A DNA stretch of 64,000 bases, taken from NCBI GenBank assembly GCA_949751835.1, contig CATKHK010000091.1, forward strand, positions 62,001-126,000, in the 5' to 3' direction. The DNA comes from Blepharisma japonicum (lineage: Eukaryota; Ciliophora; Heterotrichea; Heterotrichida; Blepharismidae). The notes under the pieces were generated by a model, which was not told where the DNA came from, did no database searches, and worked only from the letters and a program-made list of their open reading frames with translations. This document shows, piece after piece, positions 33,372 to 45,179 of the stretch; the stretch's first letter is position 1; each line of letters starts with the position of its first letter. The translations under genes and the position numbers were made by a program.

Positions 33372-33875
33372 TTATCCATATATTTTCTTAGTCATAACTT
33401 TATAAAAGTCATCAAACGTAAGCTCGGCTCCTTTTGTCGAGACTTTTTCAATAGCTTCAGTCAGTTCTTCAACAGTCATGCTTTCTCCCAGCTCTCTTGA
33501 AACTCTTGCAAGATTTTTAACTGTAATTGTCCCAGTTCCTTCTGAGTCAAAAAGATCCATTATTCTTTGAATACCTTCTTTTGAATTCCGATGGCCTAGT
33601 CTCTCATTAATATGAGCCAGAAATGCATCAAAATCAATTTCTGCACCCAATTCTTCAATTCCAGCTAAAAGTCTGAAAATGGTAGAAGTTCGGTCGTCTC
33701 CAAGTGAATTTATAGCAGCTTGGACTTCTTTAGGATTGATAGTGCCTGAGTTATCACTATCAAAAATATCAAAGGCTTCTCTACAGTCTTTTATTTCATC
33801 TTCTGTCATGCGAATCTCAACAGCTGGCTTTTGAGGAGTTTGCTTGGAAGGGGATTTTGCCAATTTTCTTGACAT
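33372..33875 (-). CDS. Centrin-like EF-hand protein
   Basis: A 167-residue acidic protein with a short basic N-terminal tail and four EF-hand units, the plan of centrin (about 172 residues). The first loop, DSDNSGTINPKE, is canonical for Ca2+. The third, DSEGTGTITVKN, lacks the final Glu. The second and fourth are degenerate. Linkers such as FDAFLAHINERL and RVSRELGESMTVEEL match centrin helices. Centrins form contractile or structural fibres at basal bodies, and ciliates have many paralogues with reduced calcium sites, which this appears to be. No intron or Trp is present. SSNA1 starts its 3' end 112 bp upstream on the same strand. Confidence 0.85.
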   Translation of the reverse strand: MSRKLAKSPSKQTPQKPAVEIRMTEDEIKDCREAFDIFDSDNSGTINPKEVQAAINSLGDDRTSTIFRLLAGIEELGAEIDFDAFLAHINERLGHRNSKEGIQRIMDLFDSEGTGTITVKNLARVSRELGESMTVEELTEAIEKVSTKGAELTFDDFYKVMTKKIYG

Positions 33876-33987
33876 TTTATATCAAAAAATAGGTGTTTTA
33901 TTTTTAGCTTGATTGATTTATATTCTTATATTTTTTACCAATTAATCTACTATATATAAGATTTAAATCAGTTATGATATAATTAAG

Positions 33988-34343
33988 CTAATCTTGCCCA
34001 CTTTTTAATGACATTTTTTCTCTTTTCAATACATGCAGCAATGTCTGAGAAGTCTCTAAAATTTTCTTATAAGCACTTTCAGTTTCTTCAATTGCTCTAT
34101 CAAATCCACTTTTTGCATCAATTTTTTTGCTTAAACCTTCTTTAATATTTCTTACCGTTAACTTTGTCAAGTTCTCGATTAAGTCTTTCAAGCTCTTTTT
34201 CTAGTTCAAGTTTTTCAATGGAAATTTCTTCGATTTGTTTGTTAAAACACTCACGGTTTGTTTTTAGCTCTTCAATACAGAGGATAAGGTTTTGTGTGTA
34301 ATCTGTTTTTTTAGCCTGAGTTGAGAGTTACCTGTGAAACCAT
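33988..34343 (-). CDS. SSNA1: SSNA1/NA14/DIP13 microtubule-remodelling protein, three exons
   Basis: Exons 34332-34343, 34156-34315 and 33988-34139 (read right to left) are joined across two 16-nt introns (34316-34331 and 34140-34155). The first exon is only 12 nt. The 107-residue product is all coiled coil and matches SSNA1/DIP13 along its length: [12 protein letters not shown], then [31 protein letters not shown] and SSQTLL-type [12 protein letters not shown]. These proteins self-assemble into fibrils at basal bodies and axonemes, and branch or stabilise microtubules. The stop is TAG. Without splicing only the last 67 residues form an open frame, so this gene is easily missed. Confidence 0.92.
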
Positions 34344-34411
34344 TTCAATGTTTTTATAAAGAAAGATAATTTAAGAGTTAGATTGGATTATAAAAGAATT
34401 TCCTTAGCTTT

Positions 34412-34633
34412 TTATTTGATATCCTTGGTTAATGTGCTTTGCAGATTGTAAGAGATTTTATACCGATCGCATAGACAAGGGCAACAAACTCTTAAAGCAA
34501 AAAAGAGCCCTAAGCCAAATATGATTCCTCTGAAGCTTGGCCTAATCATCCAAAAAAGAGCATAATTCCAAATTGATGAAAAGAATCCTTCTGTGCATGG
34601 AATTTCGTCATCGTTCTTATATTCGTCTTCCAT
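34412..34633 (-). CDS. Small membrane protein, orphan
   Basis: A 73-residue protein with an acidic N-terminus (MEDEYKNDDE), an aromatic-rich segment (SSIWNYALFWMIRPSF) and one clear membrane helix (IIFGLGLFFALRVCC). It ends in a Cys-rich juxtamembrane stretch and a basic tail. No family is recognised. It is supported as a real gene because a decayed duplicate is found at about 40000-40125, between array copies 1 and 2. The Cys cluster after the helix could be palmitoylated. It lies 68 bp upstream of SSNA1 on the same strand. Confidence 0.65.
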   Translation of the reverse strand: MEDEYKNDDEIPCTEGFFSSIWNYALFWMIRPSFRGIIFGLGLFFALRVCCPCLCDRYKISYNLQSTLTKDIK

Positions 34634-34948
34634 TGAAAAATTACTTTACAAAATAAAGTTATTAATTTTATTGAATTTTGCTGTAAATATTCTCTATTTT
34701 GAATAGAAATAATTAGCAGATTTATTATTATTATCAGCATGATCTATTATCCTTTATTTAAAAAAGTTAAATAATTAGCATTAATAATTGAAATCACAAA
34801 ATATAAATGAATATGCAGATCATTTAAAGCTAGCGTTGAAAGGATTATGATTTCAATAATATTTGATGAAAAATTATACAACCTAAATCTAATTTTTCTA
34901 GAAAATTATAAAATCGATATTAAATCAACTGATATTGAATAATTATTC
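34634..34948. other. 3' flank of array copy 1, part of the duplicated unit
   Basis: AT-rich sequence between array gene 1 and the small membrane gene. Its segments, such as CTATTTTGAATAGAAATAA and AATATTTGATGAA, recur at about 40130-40360 and 44930-45170, so it belongs to the tandem duplication unit. No gene is present. Confidence 0.6.
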
Positions 34949-37900
34949 TTATACTTGATTTTCTTTAATCGTCTTCAACATCAAAGTTTGATTAGTTAAC
35001 CTCTTATCCTTCATTTTTAGGATCAGTTTGTTCATCAAAATGAAGCTCATAACTCCTGTAAGCATAAAAACAGTAGCGACAATCAGTCATATCCACCATA
35101 GCCCTTTATTTTGGTTTTCTTTATATTTTTCCTCAATCTCAAATCTTACTATTGGAGAATTAACCTCATTATTTTCATTTTTTGCAGTAATAAAAATATC
35201 AAAACTATTTGTTCCTCATTCATCAATCATTTTTTCATATTCACTTGAGTTCAGTTTTGAAATTTTAAAAATATTTGGATTTATTTTAAATGTTGCGACA
35301 TTATTCCCAGGAGTACACTCAATAATTGAAATTGTATTTAAATCCACAAAAACATATTCTGAAATAGATAAAGATAGCTCACAATCACATAGTTTTATAT
35401 CTGCAAAAATAAAGGAGCTATTTTGTGCAGATGTGTCATAAATTCTAAGGAGTTGTTTATAAGTATCAAAATTTTTGAAAAATGCTACATATTTTCCATC
35501 CTCTGAGCAAGATATGCTGCTATATGCCAGACTATGTTTTTGATCAGAATAAAATGTATCTATTATTTTCAAATTGTTTAAATCTTTTATCAGAATTTTC
35601 TGCCAAATACCAGATGATTTTAAAGCATATAAATAATCACCACATAATCCAATTGAAAAGTAATAATCATTATTATCATTATAAATTCCATCTCTAATTT
35701 CTAAGTCATTACTTGATATTTTCAAAATTCTTATCCCATATATTTGGTCAAGAATAAACCATACTGTATTTTCTGAATTTTCAGAAAATCCATCAAAAAT
35801 TAACGGTACAAAAGAAGGCAATTTCAATGAAATGGCATCAATTGATTTAACTTGTTTAATATCAATTCTATTAGCAATTCACTTTCCACGAAAATGTAGC
35901 ATTTGAGCCATTAAACAATTAGGACATTGCTGAGTAGTCATTATTTCAAAGTCTGTATCATTTAAAGCAATAATTTTAAGATACGATGGATTATAGGAAA
36001 TTGGTAAAGAAGCGAATTTATTGATAGAAAATGAAATATAGTCAAATTCCCATAAAGCCAGTATATTGATCTTTGAGGAGCCAACCTGAATATTTGAAAA
36101 TCCATTAATATGATAATTGCAAGAAGTTACGAGAAGTGCAGAATTATTTTTTGTGAAATCAGCTGTGTCTATTAAATCGCATTTCAAGTTATTGAAGGAG
36201 TAACTTGAAAAGTTAAGTGATTTTTGGAAACCTGAGGAATTTAAAATAATAAATCCCTCATTTGATGTGATAATTCTTATATCAGTATTCGGAATTAAAG
36301 CTTGATGGAATAAAGTAGATGGAGAACTATAAAAATCAATCATCTCTATTTTTGGAGCAATAGAGGCAGGGAAAGTGCTAATATCTGAATTATTTAAGTA
36401 TTTCCCATTAACATTTAAGCTAAATTCTAAATTTTGACCAAAAAATGCATTGTTCAAGTTAAACTCATATTGATCATCGCAACTTATTGTTTCTTTAATA
36501 TTCCAATTATGCGGCTCAAATCACACAAATGCTCCGTTCACTATTATATTCAATGGCAAACTAATGCTAGAGTATCTGAAGTTATTATTTGCAGCTATAA
36601 TAATTTCAGTAGAATAAATCTGCTCATGCAATATCTGAGGATTTTTAACGCTAACTGATATTTCATTTATAAATTGTTTGTTTAAGTTGCCTTCTATATA
36701 ATTAAAAAAATTTATCAAATAAGTTTCATAATATTTTTCAGTTGAGTTTAAATAAAATAAATATAGCTCACTCCTCTCTTCTTTAGATATCCAATAATTA
36801 TTTGATGAAAAATAACCTTGAGACCCCATTTTCTTTTCAATATATAAAGCATTATGCGTTGGCTCATTTATCTTGATAACAAATAATGTTTCTTTAAATT
36901 GTAGCAGGATTGTATTCCCAACTAATTCAGCTCTTGTCAAGGTTCCGCTATTTTCTAACTGAATTGTTCTTATATAGTTTAATGAGCCTGTAAAAATATC
37001 TATTGAGAAATTTTCTCGCAATAAGATAATTTCTTTCAATGAAGAAAAAATTTTCAAAATACCAGTCAAAGAACTTTCCGAAATAAAATAAGGAGACGGG
37101 AAGCTTGATAATTTCTGGAGATCGATAACAAGAAGCCCTTTAACTTTGTCAGCTAAATATAGATAATCATATGCCTGCTCGTGTGGCTCAAGTGAGCAAA
37201 TTTCTATGTCAGTCAAATTTCATGTAAAATTTCCTTCAAAATTGCTTCCTGATAACAAATTTAATCTTTTCCATCCTTGTTGGTCATGATAATAAATATC
37301 TATTATTTCTCCATTAGAACATATAAATTTGTTAGTCTTCATGTTGATTTTAAAAAATTTGCATTCAGATGCTGGCTCCCAGGATTGCATAGTTATTGGT
37401 GGACCATAATTGTGGCATGTAATCATCGGGCTCAATCCTGCTGTTTTTCAATATATAATAGTATTGATTCCTATTGTAAAAACTTTGATTGGATTTGTAA
37501 CATTAAAGGTTGTATAATCAATAATTATGTGATCTTTAAAATAATAGATTAATCTGTCACTGTTCTCAACTCACTCAATATTATCAGGAAGTGTTTGATT
37601 TTTGATAAATGTTAATTTTTCAATTTGACTTGACTCAAAAGTAAAAAATTCAGAATCACGGATTGATACTGTGAAATTTAAATTTGGCCCAGAAAAATAA
37701 TTAATTGGGGATAAAACTAGATTCGATTTATAGCTATCTAAAAATATATTTTGAGGTGAAATTTTAGGAGATCTATAGTCATCTAATAAATAAATTTCAT
37801 TTGAATTTGCAGGAATTGTAATCACATTTATAAAACTTGAAAGAGAGTTTAAGTTTCCATTATTATTTTCATATGCAATAATTTCTGCTTTAAAATTGGA

Positions 37901-39232
37901 ATTTCCTTTCACCTTAAGAGAATAAGGATTAATATTTATTTTAAAGCGTCTTATTCCGTCAAAATCAGACCTTCAATATGTCATTGATTCACCAGCAGGC
38001 ATTTGAGTTATCATTCAGAAGCCATTTTTATTATAATCTTTTCCAATCATATTTTCTATATCAACTTGATAAAGTGAATTCTCAAAATTATTATTTTTAT
38101 AAATATTCAATATCGACTTGTCTGATATCTCATACTGAATAAAATAAAATCTATCAGCATGTTGAAGAAAGGTAGGACTATGCATAAGTCCATTATTTTC
38201 ATATGCTGGGATTCATTGCTTAAGATCTCCAGAGGTACTAATCAAAATAATTCCTTCATTAGTCAAAACATTAATACACTCTTTAGCATATGAAATGCCA
38301 TGTTGAAACCACATTGATTGCAAATTTCCAGCTGATCGAAGATCAACAAAAGATTTTTCGATGCAAAATATACGGTGTCTGCATAAATAAATTATCAGTC
38401 CAATATTTGAATCGAGAACAATGAAATAATTCAAAGAAGCTAGCATACTTTTAACTGATAACGTCTGAATTTCTTGGGGTGTAATGAAATATTTAGTGAT
38501 TGCTTCAATATAAATAGGACTATAAGGGTTTGTAAAATTATATAGCAATATTGCATTTTTATTATCTGGAAATTCCCCATAAATATAAACTATGTGCTTA
38601 TCCTCTGTTGTGCTCATAATAATATTATTTGCATAAGTTAAATTGCTCAAATTTATTAAAATGGGCTCTTTAATAGCTGAGATATCAGACAAATTCATTA
38701 TATAAAAATCATTTCTCCACATCTCATTATCATCAATATTTTCTTGCTTTTGCAATTGAATAAGAAGAAAAAAGTAATTTTGGTGACTCTTTAACAGAAT
38801 TTCTATACTTTTTATATATGCAAATTTATATTCGGTTTTTATCTGTCCATATCAAATAAGCGATAAATCGCTGGATTTTTCTGAGAGCTTATATAAGTAA
38901 ATATTATTTTCATAAAAATCACACACAATTTGGTCGGTGAAATAATTTAAAACTGTATATGACTTTTGACTCGAGAAGGAGGGTAAATTTTGATTTCTTT
39001 CGGAAAGGTATGAGTCAAATGATAATAGTTCAAAATTTATCTTATTTTTCAAAGATATATCACTGTTTTCTGAATTTGGTGACAAAATTTGATATGTGAG
39101 GTTGTTGCCGACAAAGAAGTCAGATAATTCAAGCTCATGTACTTCGTTTTGAGAAAGATAGATATCGCCTAAACTCTTTTTGAGATACAAAGCTTTTGAA
39201 GCAGCAATAAATAAAAAGAGAAGGATAATCAT
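34949..39232 (-). CDS. Tandem-array type I membrane protein, copy 1
   Basis: With TGA as Trp (at least ten sites) one frame runs unbroken from 39232 to TAA at 34949, for 1,427 residues and no intron. It begins with a signal peptide (MIILLFLFIAASKALYL) and ends with one membrane helix (IWLIVATVFMLTGVMSF) and a tail of about 25 residues ending TIKENQV. The ectodomain is rich in beta-strand patterns and N-x-S/T sites. One stretch, YLYLADKVKGLLVIDL, resembles the LVIVD-type propeller repeat. No named family is recognised. Copies 2 and 3 lie directly upstream on the same strand. It is likely a surface glycoprotein; role unknown. Confidence 0.85.
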
Positions 39233-39260
39233 TCAATAATAAGACAAATTATTATAATAA
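39233..39260 (-). promoter_or_regulatory. Conserved 28-bp block before array copy 1 start
   Basis: The 28 bases immediately upstream of the start codon are identical before all three array genes (also 44681-44708 and 49479-49506), while sequence further out diverges quickly. A second shared core, TATTATTTCACCA on the plus strand, lies at 39350-39362, about 118 bases from the start. These are the best candidates for leader and promoter elements. Confidence 0.55.
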
Positions 39261-39504
39261 AGCATCACAAATTATTTATTTGTTCATGCCTTCTAAGAAT
39301 CATATCTGTTAATCAAATAAGAAGAAAATATTTGCAATTTTTATTTTTATATTATTTCACCACATATCTATTGAATTAATTTAAATATAATAAATTTTAT
39401 ATAGTATATTTTCAAACAATTTTTAAATTTTTCTTTTTCTGAAATTGAGTATTTCAGCCAAGATTATAAGGATTTATTATAATTGCATAAAACTAAACGA
39501 TTAA
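39261..39504. other. Upstream flank of array copy 1
   Basis: AT-rich sequence partly alignable with the upstream flanks of copies 2 and 3. It includes the shared TATTATTTCACCA core. No gene is present. Confidence 0.45.
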
Positions 39505-39970
39505 AGGAAGGACAAATAGTCAATGAATTTTTAACAAAATTATATTAAAAGCAAAAGGGAGCAAAACTATAATCAGGATTAAGAATATAATCTCGAAGAG
39601 TTACATGCATTTGTGGATATTTCGTTGTAAATGTCAGCCTTTGAGAAAGTGGTATAGTTGATATATAAGAACGATTCAAAGGGTTATAAATCATACTGGA
39701 GTCATCATCGAAAACGATTGCAAAGCTGCTGGAGGTGGTCTAGCAAATGTCCTTGCAACGGCACATTTGCTATATCATAAACTTCTCCACTATTCCCCTT
39801 ACCTCAAAAATATCTCCATTCATAAGGTATCTATCTCTTCCCTAGATCTTTTCTGGGAAGTTCCAAATCAATTTGTATTTCCTTTTCATAGTAATTTTCC
39901 TATTTTTTTTCAATTTTTATTATTTGATCAAAAATTTCTGATGCTATTAATTTATTAATTAAATGATGGA
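39505..39970 (-). pseudogene. Decayed duplicate of the orphan gene at 49775-50344
   Basis: The plus-strand sequence from about 39505 tracks 49735-50260 closely: both contain ATAATCAGGATTAAGAATAT-like starts, GGACGATTCAAAGG-like and GAAAACGATTGCAAAGCTGC blocks in the same order. The copy has small insertions, deletions and stops and no frame of useful length on the minus strand. It stops aligning near 39970, where the small membrane gene relic begins. It is a by-product of the array duplication. Confidence 0.8.
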
Positions 39971-39999
39971 TCTGCTTTGATGCATTATATTTAAATACA

Positions 40000-40125
40000 T
40001 ACTCTTAATGCAAAAAAAGTCCTAAGCCTCTGAAGCTTGATGAAACCATCAAAAAAAGCATAATTCCAAATTTATAAAAAGAATCCTTTACCATCGAATC
40101 TCGTCGTCATTTTATATTCATATAA
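40000..40125 (-). pseudogene. Decayed 3' part of a small membrane gene duplicate
   Basis: This stretch matches 34495-34633: shared blocks include CCTCTGAAGCTTG, CATCAAAAAA/CATCCAAAAAAG followed by AGCATAATTCCAAATT, and AAAAGAATCCTT. Internal deletions break the frame. The homology continues into the 3' flank of array copy 2, so the relic marks the left end of the second duplication unit. Confidence 0.8.
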
Positions 40126-40378
40126 ATATTGATTAATTTTAGTGAAATTTTGATGCTAATATTTTCTATTTTGAATAGAAATTATAATAGATTTATTATT
40201 ATTTGAAGTAATGATTTTATAGTACTTCATTTTAAAACGCTAAAAAATTAACATTAGTAAATATTCAGATTAATTAATATTTAGTGCTAAAAGGACTATG
40301 ACTTCAGTAATATTTGATGAAATTATACAAACTAAATCTAAAATTTTTAATTGTTTGATTTAAAAAAAACTAATATTC

Positions 40379-43300
40379 TTAAATTTGATTTTCTTTAATC
40401 GTCATTAGCACCAAAGTTTGATTTTCTAAACTTTTATCCTTCTTTTTTAACATCATATTTTTCATCAAAATGAAACTTATAGCTCCTATAATCATAACTG
40501 CAGTAGCAGCAATCACCCAAATTAGCCAGTGTTCTTTATCTTGGCTCTCTAGATATTTCTCTGTAATTACCCTCACAAATTTTACTATTGAAGAATTAAC
40601 CTCATTATTTTCATTTTTTGCAGTAATAAAAATATCAAAAATATTTGTTCCTCATTCTTCAATAATTTTTTCATATTCGCTTTCATTCAGTTTTGGAATT
40701 TTTAAAATATTTGGATTTATTTTAAATGTTGTGACGTTTCTCCCAGGAGCACATTCTATAATTGAAATTGTATTTAAATTCACAAAAACATATTCATAAA
40801 CATATATAAATTGAGAGCAATCACATATTTCTATATCTGCTAAAATAAATGAGCTATTTTTTGCAGATGTGTCATAAATTCTAAGGAATTGTGTAGAGCT
40901 TGTAAAACTTTGGAGAACCCCTATATATTTTCCATCATCTGAGCAAGATAAGCGGGTAAAACGTGGACTCCAATTATGATTAGAATAAAATGTCTCTATT
41001 ATTTCCAAATTGTTTAAATCTTTTATCAGAATTTTCTGCAAAATATTAGATGATTTTAACGCATATAAATAATCACCACATAATCCAATGGAAAAATAAT
41101 GGTCATGCATATCATTAGGAATTCCATCTAAAATTTCTAAGCCATTACTTGATACTTTCAAAATTCTTATACCATAACTTTTTTCAAGAATAAATCATAC
41201 AGAATTTTCTGAATTCTCAGAAAATCCATCAAAAAATCATGAGTTAAAAGAAGGCATATTCAAGGAAATGGCATCAATTGATGTAAGTTGTTTAATATCA
41301 ATTCTATTAGCGATTCACTTTCCTCGAAAATGTAACATTTGCATCATCAGATATTCAGGACATTGCTGAGCAGTCATTATTTCAAAATCTGTATCATTTA
41401 AAGCAATAATTTTAATATACGACGGACTATAGGAAATTGTTAAAAAATTGAATATATTGACAGTAAATGAAATATAGTCAAATTCTCATAAAGCCAATAT
41501 ATTTATCTTTGAGGAGCCATTCTGAATATTTGAAAATCCATTAATTTGATAATTGCAAGAAGTTACGAGAAGTGCAGAATTATTTTTTGTGAAATTAACT
41601 GTGTCTATTAAATCGCATTTTATGTTATTGAAAGAGTAACTTGAATAATAAAGCGTTTTTTGGAAGTCTGAGGAATTCAAAATAATAAATCCTTCACTTG
41701 CTGTAATAACTCTTATATCAGTATTCGGAATTAAAGCTTGATGGTATAAAGTAGTTGGTGAATTATAAGAATGAATTATCTCTATTTTTGGAGTAATAAT
41801 AGCAGGCAAAGTGCTAACTTCTGAATTATTTAAGTATTTCCCATTAATATTTAAGCTAAAATCTAAATTTCTACCAAAAAACGCATCGTTCAAGTTAAAC
41901 TCATATTCTTCATCATAACTTATTGTTTCTTTAATATTTCAATTACATGGCTCAAATCACACAAACAATCCACTTACTATTATATTCAATGGCAAACTAA
42001 TGCTAGAGTATCTAAAGTTATTATTTGCAGTTATAGTAACTTCAGCAGGATAAATCTCCTCAACCAATTTCTGAGGATTTTTCACCTCAATTGATAATGT
42101 CTCATCACTAAATATTGTTTTTAAGCTGCCCTTTATATAATCCAAGAAATGAGCCAAATAAGTTTCATAATATTTTTCAGTTGAATTTAAATAAAAGAAA
42201 TATAGCCTTAGCTCGTTATAGCCTTCATTCGATGTCCAATAATTATTTAATGAAAAATAGCCTTGAGATCCTATTTTCTTTTCAAAATATAATGCATTCT
42301 GTGCTGGCTCATTTGCCTTGATAGCAAATAATGTTTCTTCAAATTGCAACAGTAGCATATTCCCAATTAATTCAGCTCTAGTAAAAGTTCCACTATTTTC
42401 TAGCTGAATTGTTCTTATATAGCTTAATGGGTTTGCAAAAATATTTATTGAGAAATTTTCTAGAAGTAAGATAACAGCATTTTTAGTCGAAAAAATTTTC
42501 AAAATACCAGTCAAAGAACTTTCTGAAATAAAATAAGGAGATGGAAAACTTGATAAATTTAAAAGATCGATAACAAGAAGTCCTTTAACTTTGTCAGCTA
42601 AATATAGATAATTGTTTAGCGGTTCGCTTGGTGCAAATGCGCAGTCTTCTATGTCAGCCAAATTTCATGTAAAATTTCCTTCAAAATTGTTTCCTGATAT
42701 CAATTTTACTCTTGTCCAAAATCCTTCTTCATTTTGATTATAAATCTCTATTATTTCTCCATCTGAGCATATAAATCCATAACCCAGCTTATTCAATTTA
42801 AAAATTTTGCACTCAGATGCTAGCTCCCAAGACTGCGTAATAATTTTCTCAGAGTACCTATAAAATGTTATCATGGGGCTCAATTCTGCTGTTTTTCAAT
42901 ATATAATAATATCAGTTCCTATTCTGATAGCTTTGATTGGATTTGCAATATTAATAAATATATCATTAACAATTATGTGATCTTTAAAATAATAGATTAA
43001 TCCGTCACTGTTCTCAACTCATTCAATATTATCAGGAAGTGTTTGATTTTTGATAAATTTTAATTTTTCAATTTGGCTTGACTCAAAAGTAAAAAATTCA
43101 GAATCGTGGGTTGTTACTGTGAAGTTTAAATTTGGCCCAGAAAAATAATTAATTGGGTATAGAAATATACTCGATTTATAGCCTTCCACTAATATATTTT
43201 GAGGTGAAATTTTAACAGATCTATAGTCATTTAATAAATAAATTTCATTTGTATTTGCAGGAATTGTAATCACATTTATAATACTTGAAAGAGAGTTTAT

Positions 43301-44680
43301 ATTTCCATTATTATTTTCATATGCAATAATTTCTGCTTTAAAATTGGAATTTCCTTTAACCTTAAGAGAGTAAGGATTAATTTTAATTTCAAAGTGTCTT
43401 ATTCCATCAAAATCAGATCTTAAATATAATATTGACTTAGTAGAAAATTTATGAATTATTGTCCAGAAGCCATTTTTATTATAATGTTTTCCAATCATTT
43501 TTCCTATATCAATTTGATAAAGTGCATTCTCAAAATTTTTATTTTCATAAATATTTAATATTGACTTGTCTGATATCTCATACTGAATAAAATAAAAATT
43601 ATCGAAATATTGTAGGAAAGTGGGATTATAAATAAGGCCATTATTTTTATATGATGGGATTCATTGTTTTAGATCCCCACATGTTCGAATTAAAATATTT
43701 CCTTTATCAGTCAAAACATTAATAGCTTCTTTAGTTAGCGAAGAATCATATAGAAATCACATTGATTGCAGATTTCCAGCTGATCGAAGATCGATAAAAG
43801 ATTTTTCGATACAAAAAATACGAGACTTGCATGAATAAACTATTATGCCAATATTTGAATCGAGAAGAATTAAGAAATTTGGAGAAGCCAGCATACTTTT
43901 GACTGACAGCGTCTGAATTTCTTTGGGTGTAACAAAATATTGAGTTATAGCTTGAATGTAAATAGGGCTATATGGATTTGTAAAATTATATAGAAATATA
44001 GCATTTTTATTATCTGGAAATTCTCCATAAATATAAACTATGTACCTATTCTCTCAAGGGCTCATAATAATATTACTTGCATAAGTTAGATGACTCAAAT
44101 TTGCTAATATTGGCTCTTTAATGGCTGAAATATCGGTCAAATTCATTATATAAAAATCATTTCTCCATACCAAATTATCATCAATATTTTCTTGCTGTTG
44201 CATTTGAATTAGAAGGAAAAAATAAGTTCTGTAATAATTCCATAGACCTTCTATGCTTTTTATATATGCAAATTTATATTCAGTTTTTATCTGTCCATAT
44301 CAGATAAGCAATAAATCGTTGGATTTTTCTGTGAGCTTATATAAATAAATATTATCTTCGTAAAAATCACAAACAATTTGGTCGAGAAGATAATTTAAAA
44401 TTGTATATGTCTTTTGGCCTGAAGAGGTGGCTAAATATTTATTTGATTGGGGAGGGTATGGGTTAAATGATAATAATTCAAAATTCATCTTATTTTCCAA
44501 AGATATTTCGTTACTTTCTGAATTTGGTGACGAAATTTGATATGTGAGGTTATTTCCAGCAAAGAAATCAGATAAAGAAAGCTCATACACTTCGTTTTGA
44601 GAAAGATAAATATCGCCTAAGCTCTTTTTTAAATGCAAAGCTTGTGAAGCAGCAATAAACACGAAGAGAAGGATAATCAT
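40379..44680 (-). CDS. Tandem-array type I membrane protein, copy 2
   Basis: This gives 1,433 residues in one unbroken frame (TGA = Trp), with signal peptide MIILLFVFIAASQALHL, a large ectodomain and a C-terminal helix (WLIWVIAATAVMIIGAISF) before a basic tail ending TIKENQI. It aligns with copies 1 and 3 from end to end. Most strands are conserved, e.g. YLYLADKVKGLLVIDL and FTWNLADIEDC, with substitutions scattered through the ectodomain. I traced the frame through 43499-44299 by hand and found only TGA interruptions. All three copies staying open suggests that each is under selection. Function is unknown. Confidence 0.85.
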
Positions 44681-44708
44681 TCAATAATAAGACAAATTAT
44701 TATAATAA
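44681..44708 (-). promoter_or_regulatory. Conserved 28-bp block before array copy 2 start
   Basis: Identical to the block before copies 1 and 3. The second shared core, TATTATTTCACCA, lies at 44810-44822, about 130 bases upstream of the start codon. Confidence 0.55.
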
Positions 44709-45179
44709 GGCATCAAAAAATGATTTATAAGCTCATATCTTATTTTAAATATATCCACTAATCAATTAAGAAAAGAGAATATTTAGATATTTATAAATTT
44801 TTAATTTTATATTATTTCACCACATCTATCTATTGATTTTTATTTCTTTTTGGATAATTACAAGAAATTTTAGGTAGATAAATTTTTAATTGAGTGCTTA
44901 AATTTTTCTTATTCTCAAATTGGACTAGAAATTTACTGCAAATATTTTCTATTTTGAATAGAAATAATTAACCAATTTATTATTATTTCCAGCATTTATA
45001 TTATTTACTTCGCTTTTAAACTCTAGCAAATTAACATTTATGAAAACTTTAAAACCACAATGAAGATTAATATAATGCTTAGTGTTAAAAGGACTATGTT
45101 TTCAATAATATTTGATGAATATTATGATTAATTTGATTTAAAAATTAAAATTAAATAAGCTCATATTGAATAATTATTC
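44709..45179. other. Junction between array copies 2 and 3
   Basis: The first part (to about 44925) is the upstream flank of copy 2. From about 44930 the sequence switches to a match with the 3' flank of copy 1 (34677 onward; shared TTTCTATTTTGAATAGAAAT). No relic of either flanking gene remains here, unlike the first junction, so this duplication used different breakpoints or later lost material. No gene is present. Confidence 0.6.

Noticed and set aside
37277-37552. Plus-strand frames inside the array genes
   Set aside because: They are shadows of the minus-strand array proteins and are not conserved in frame between the three copies.
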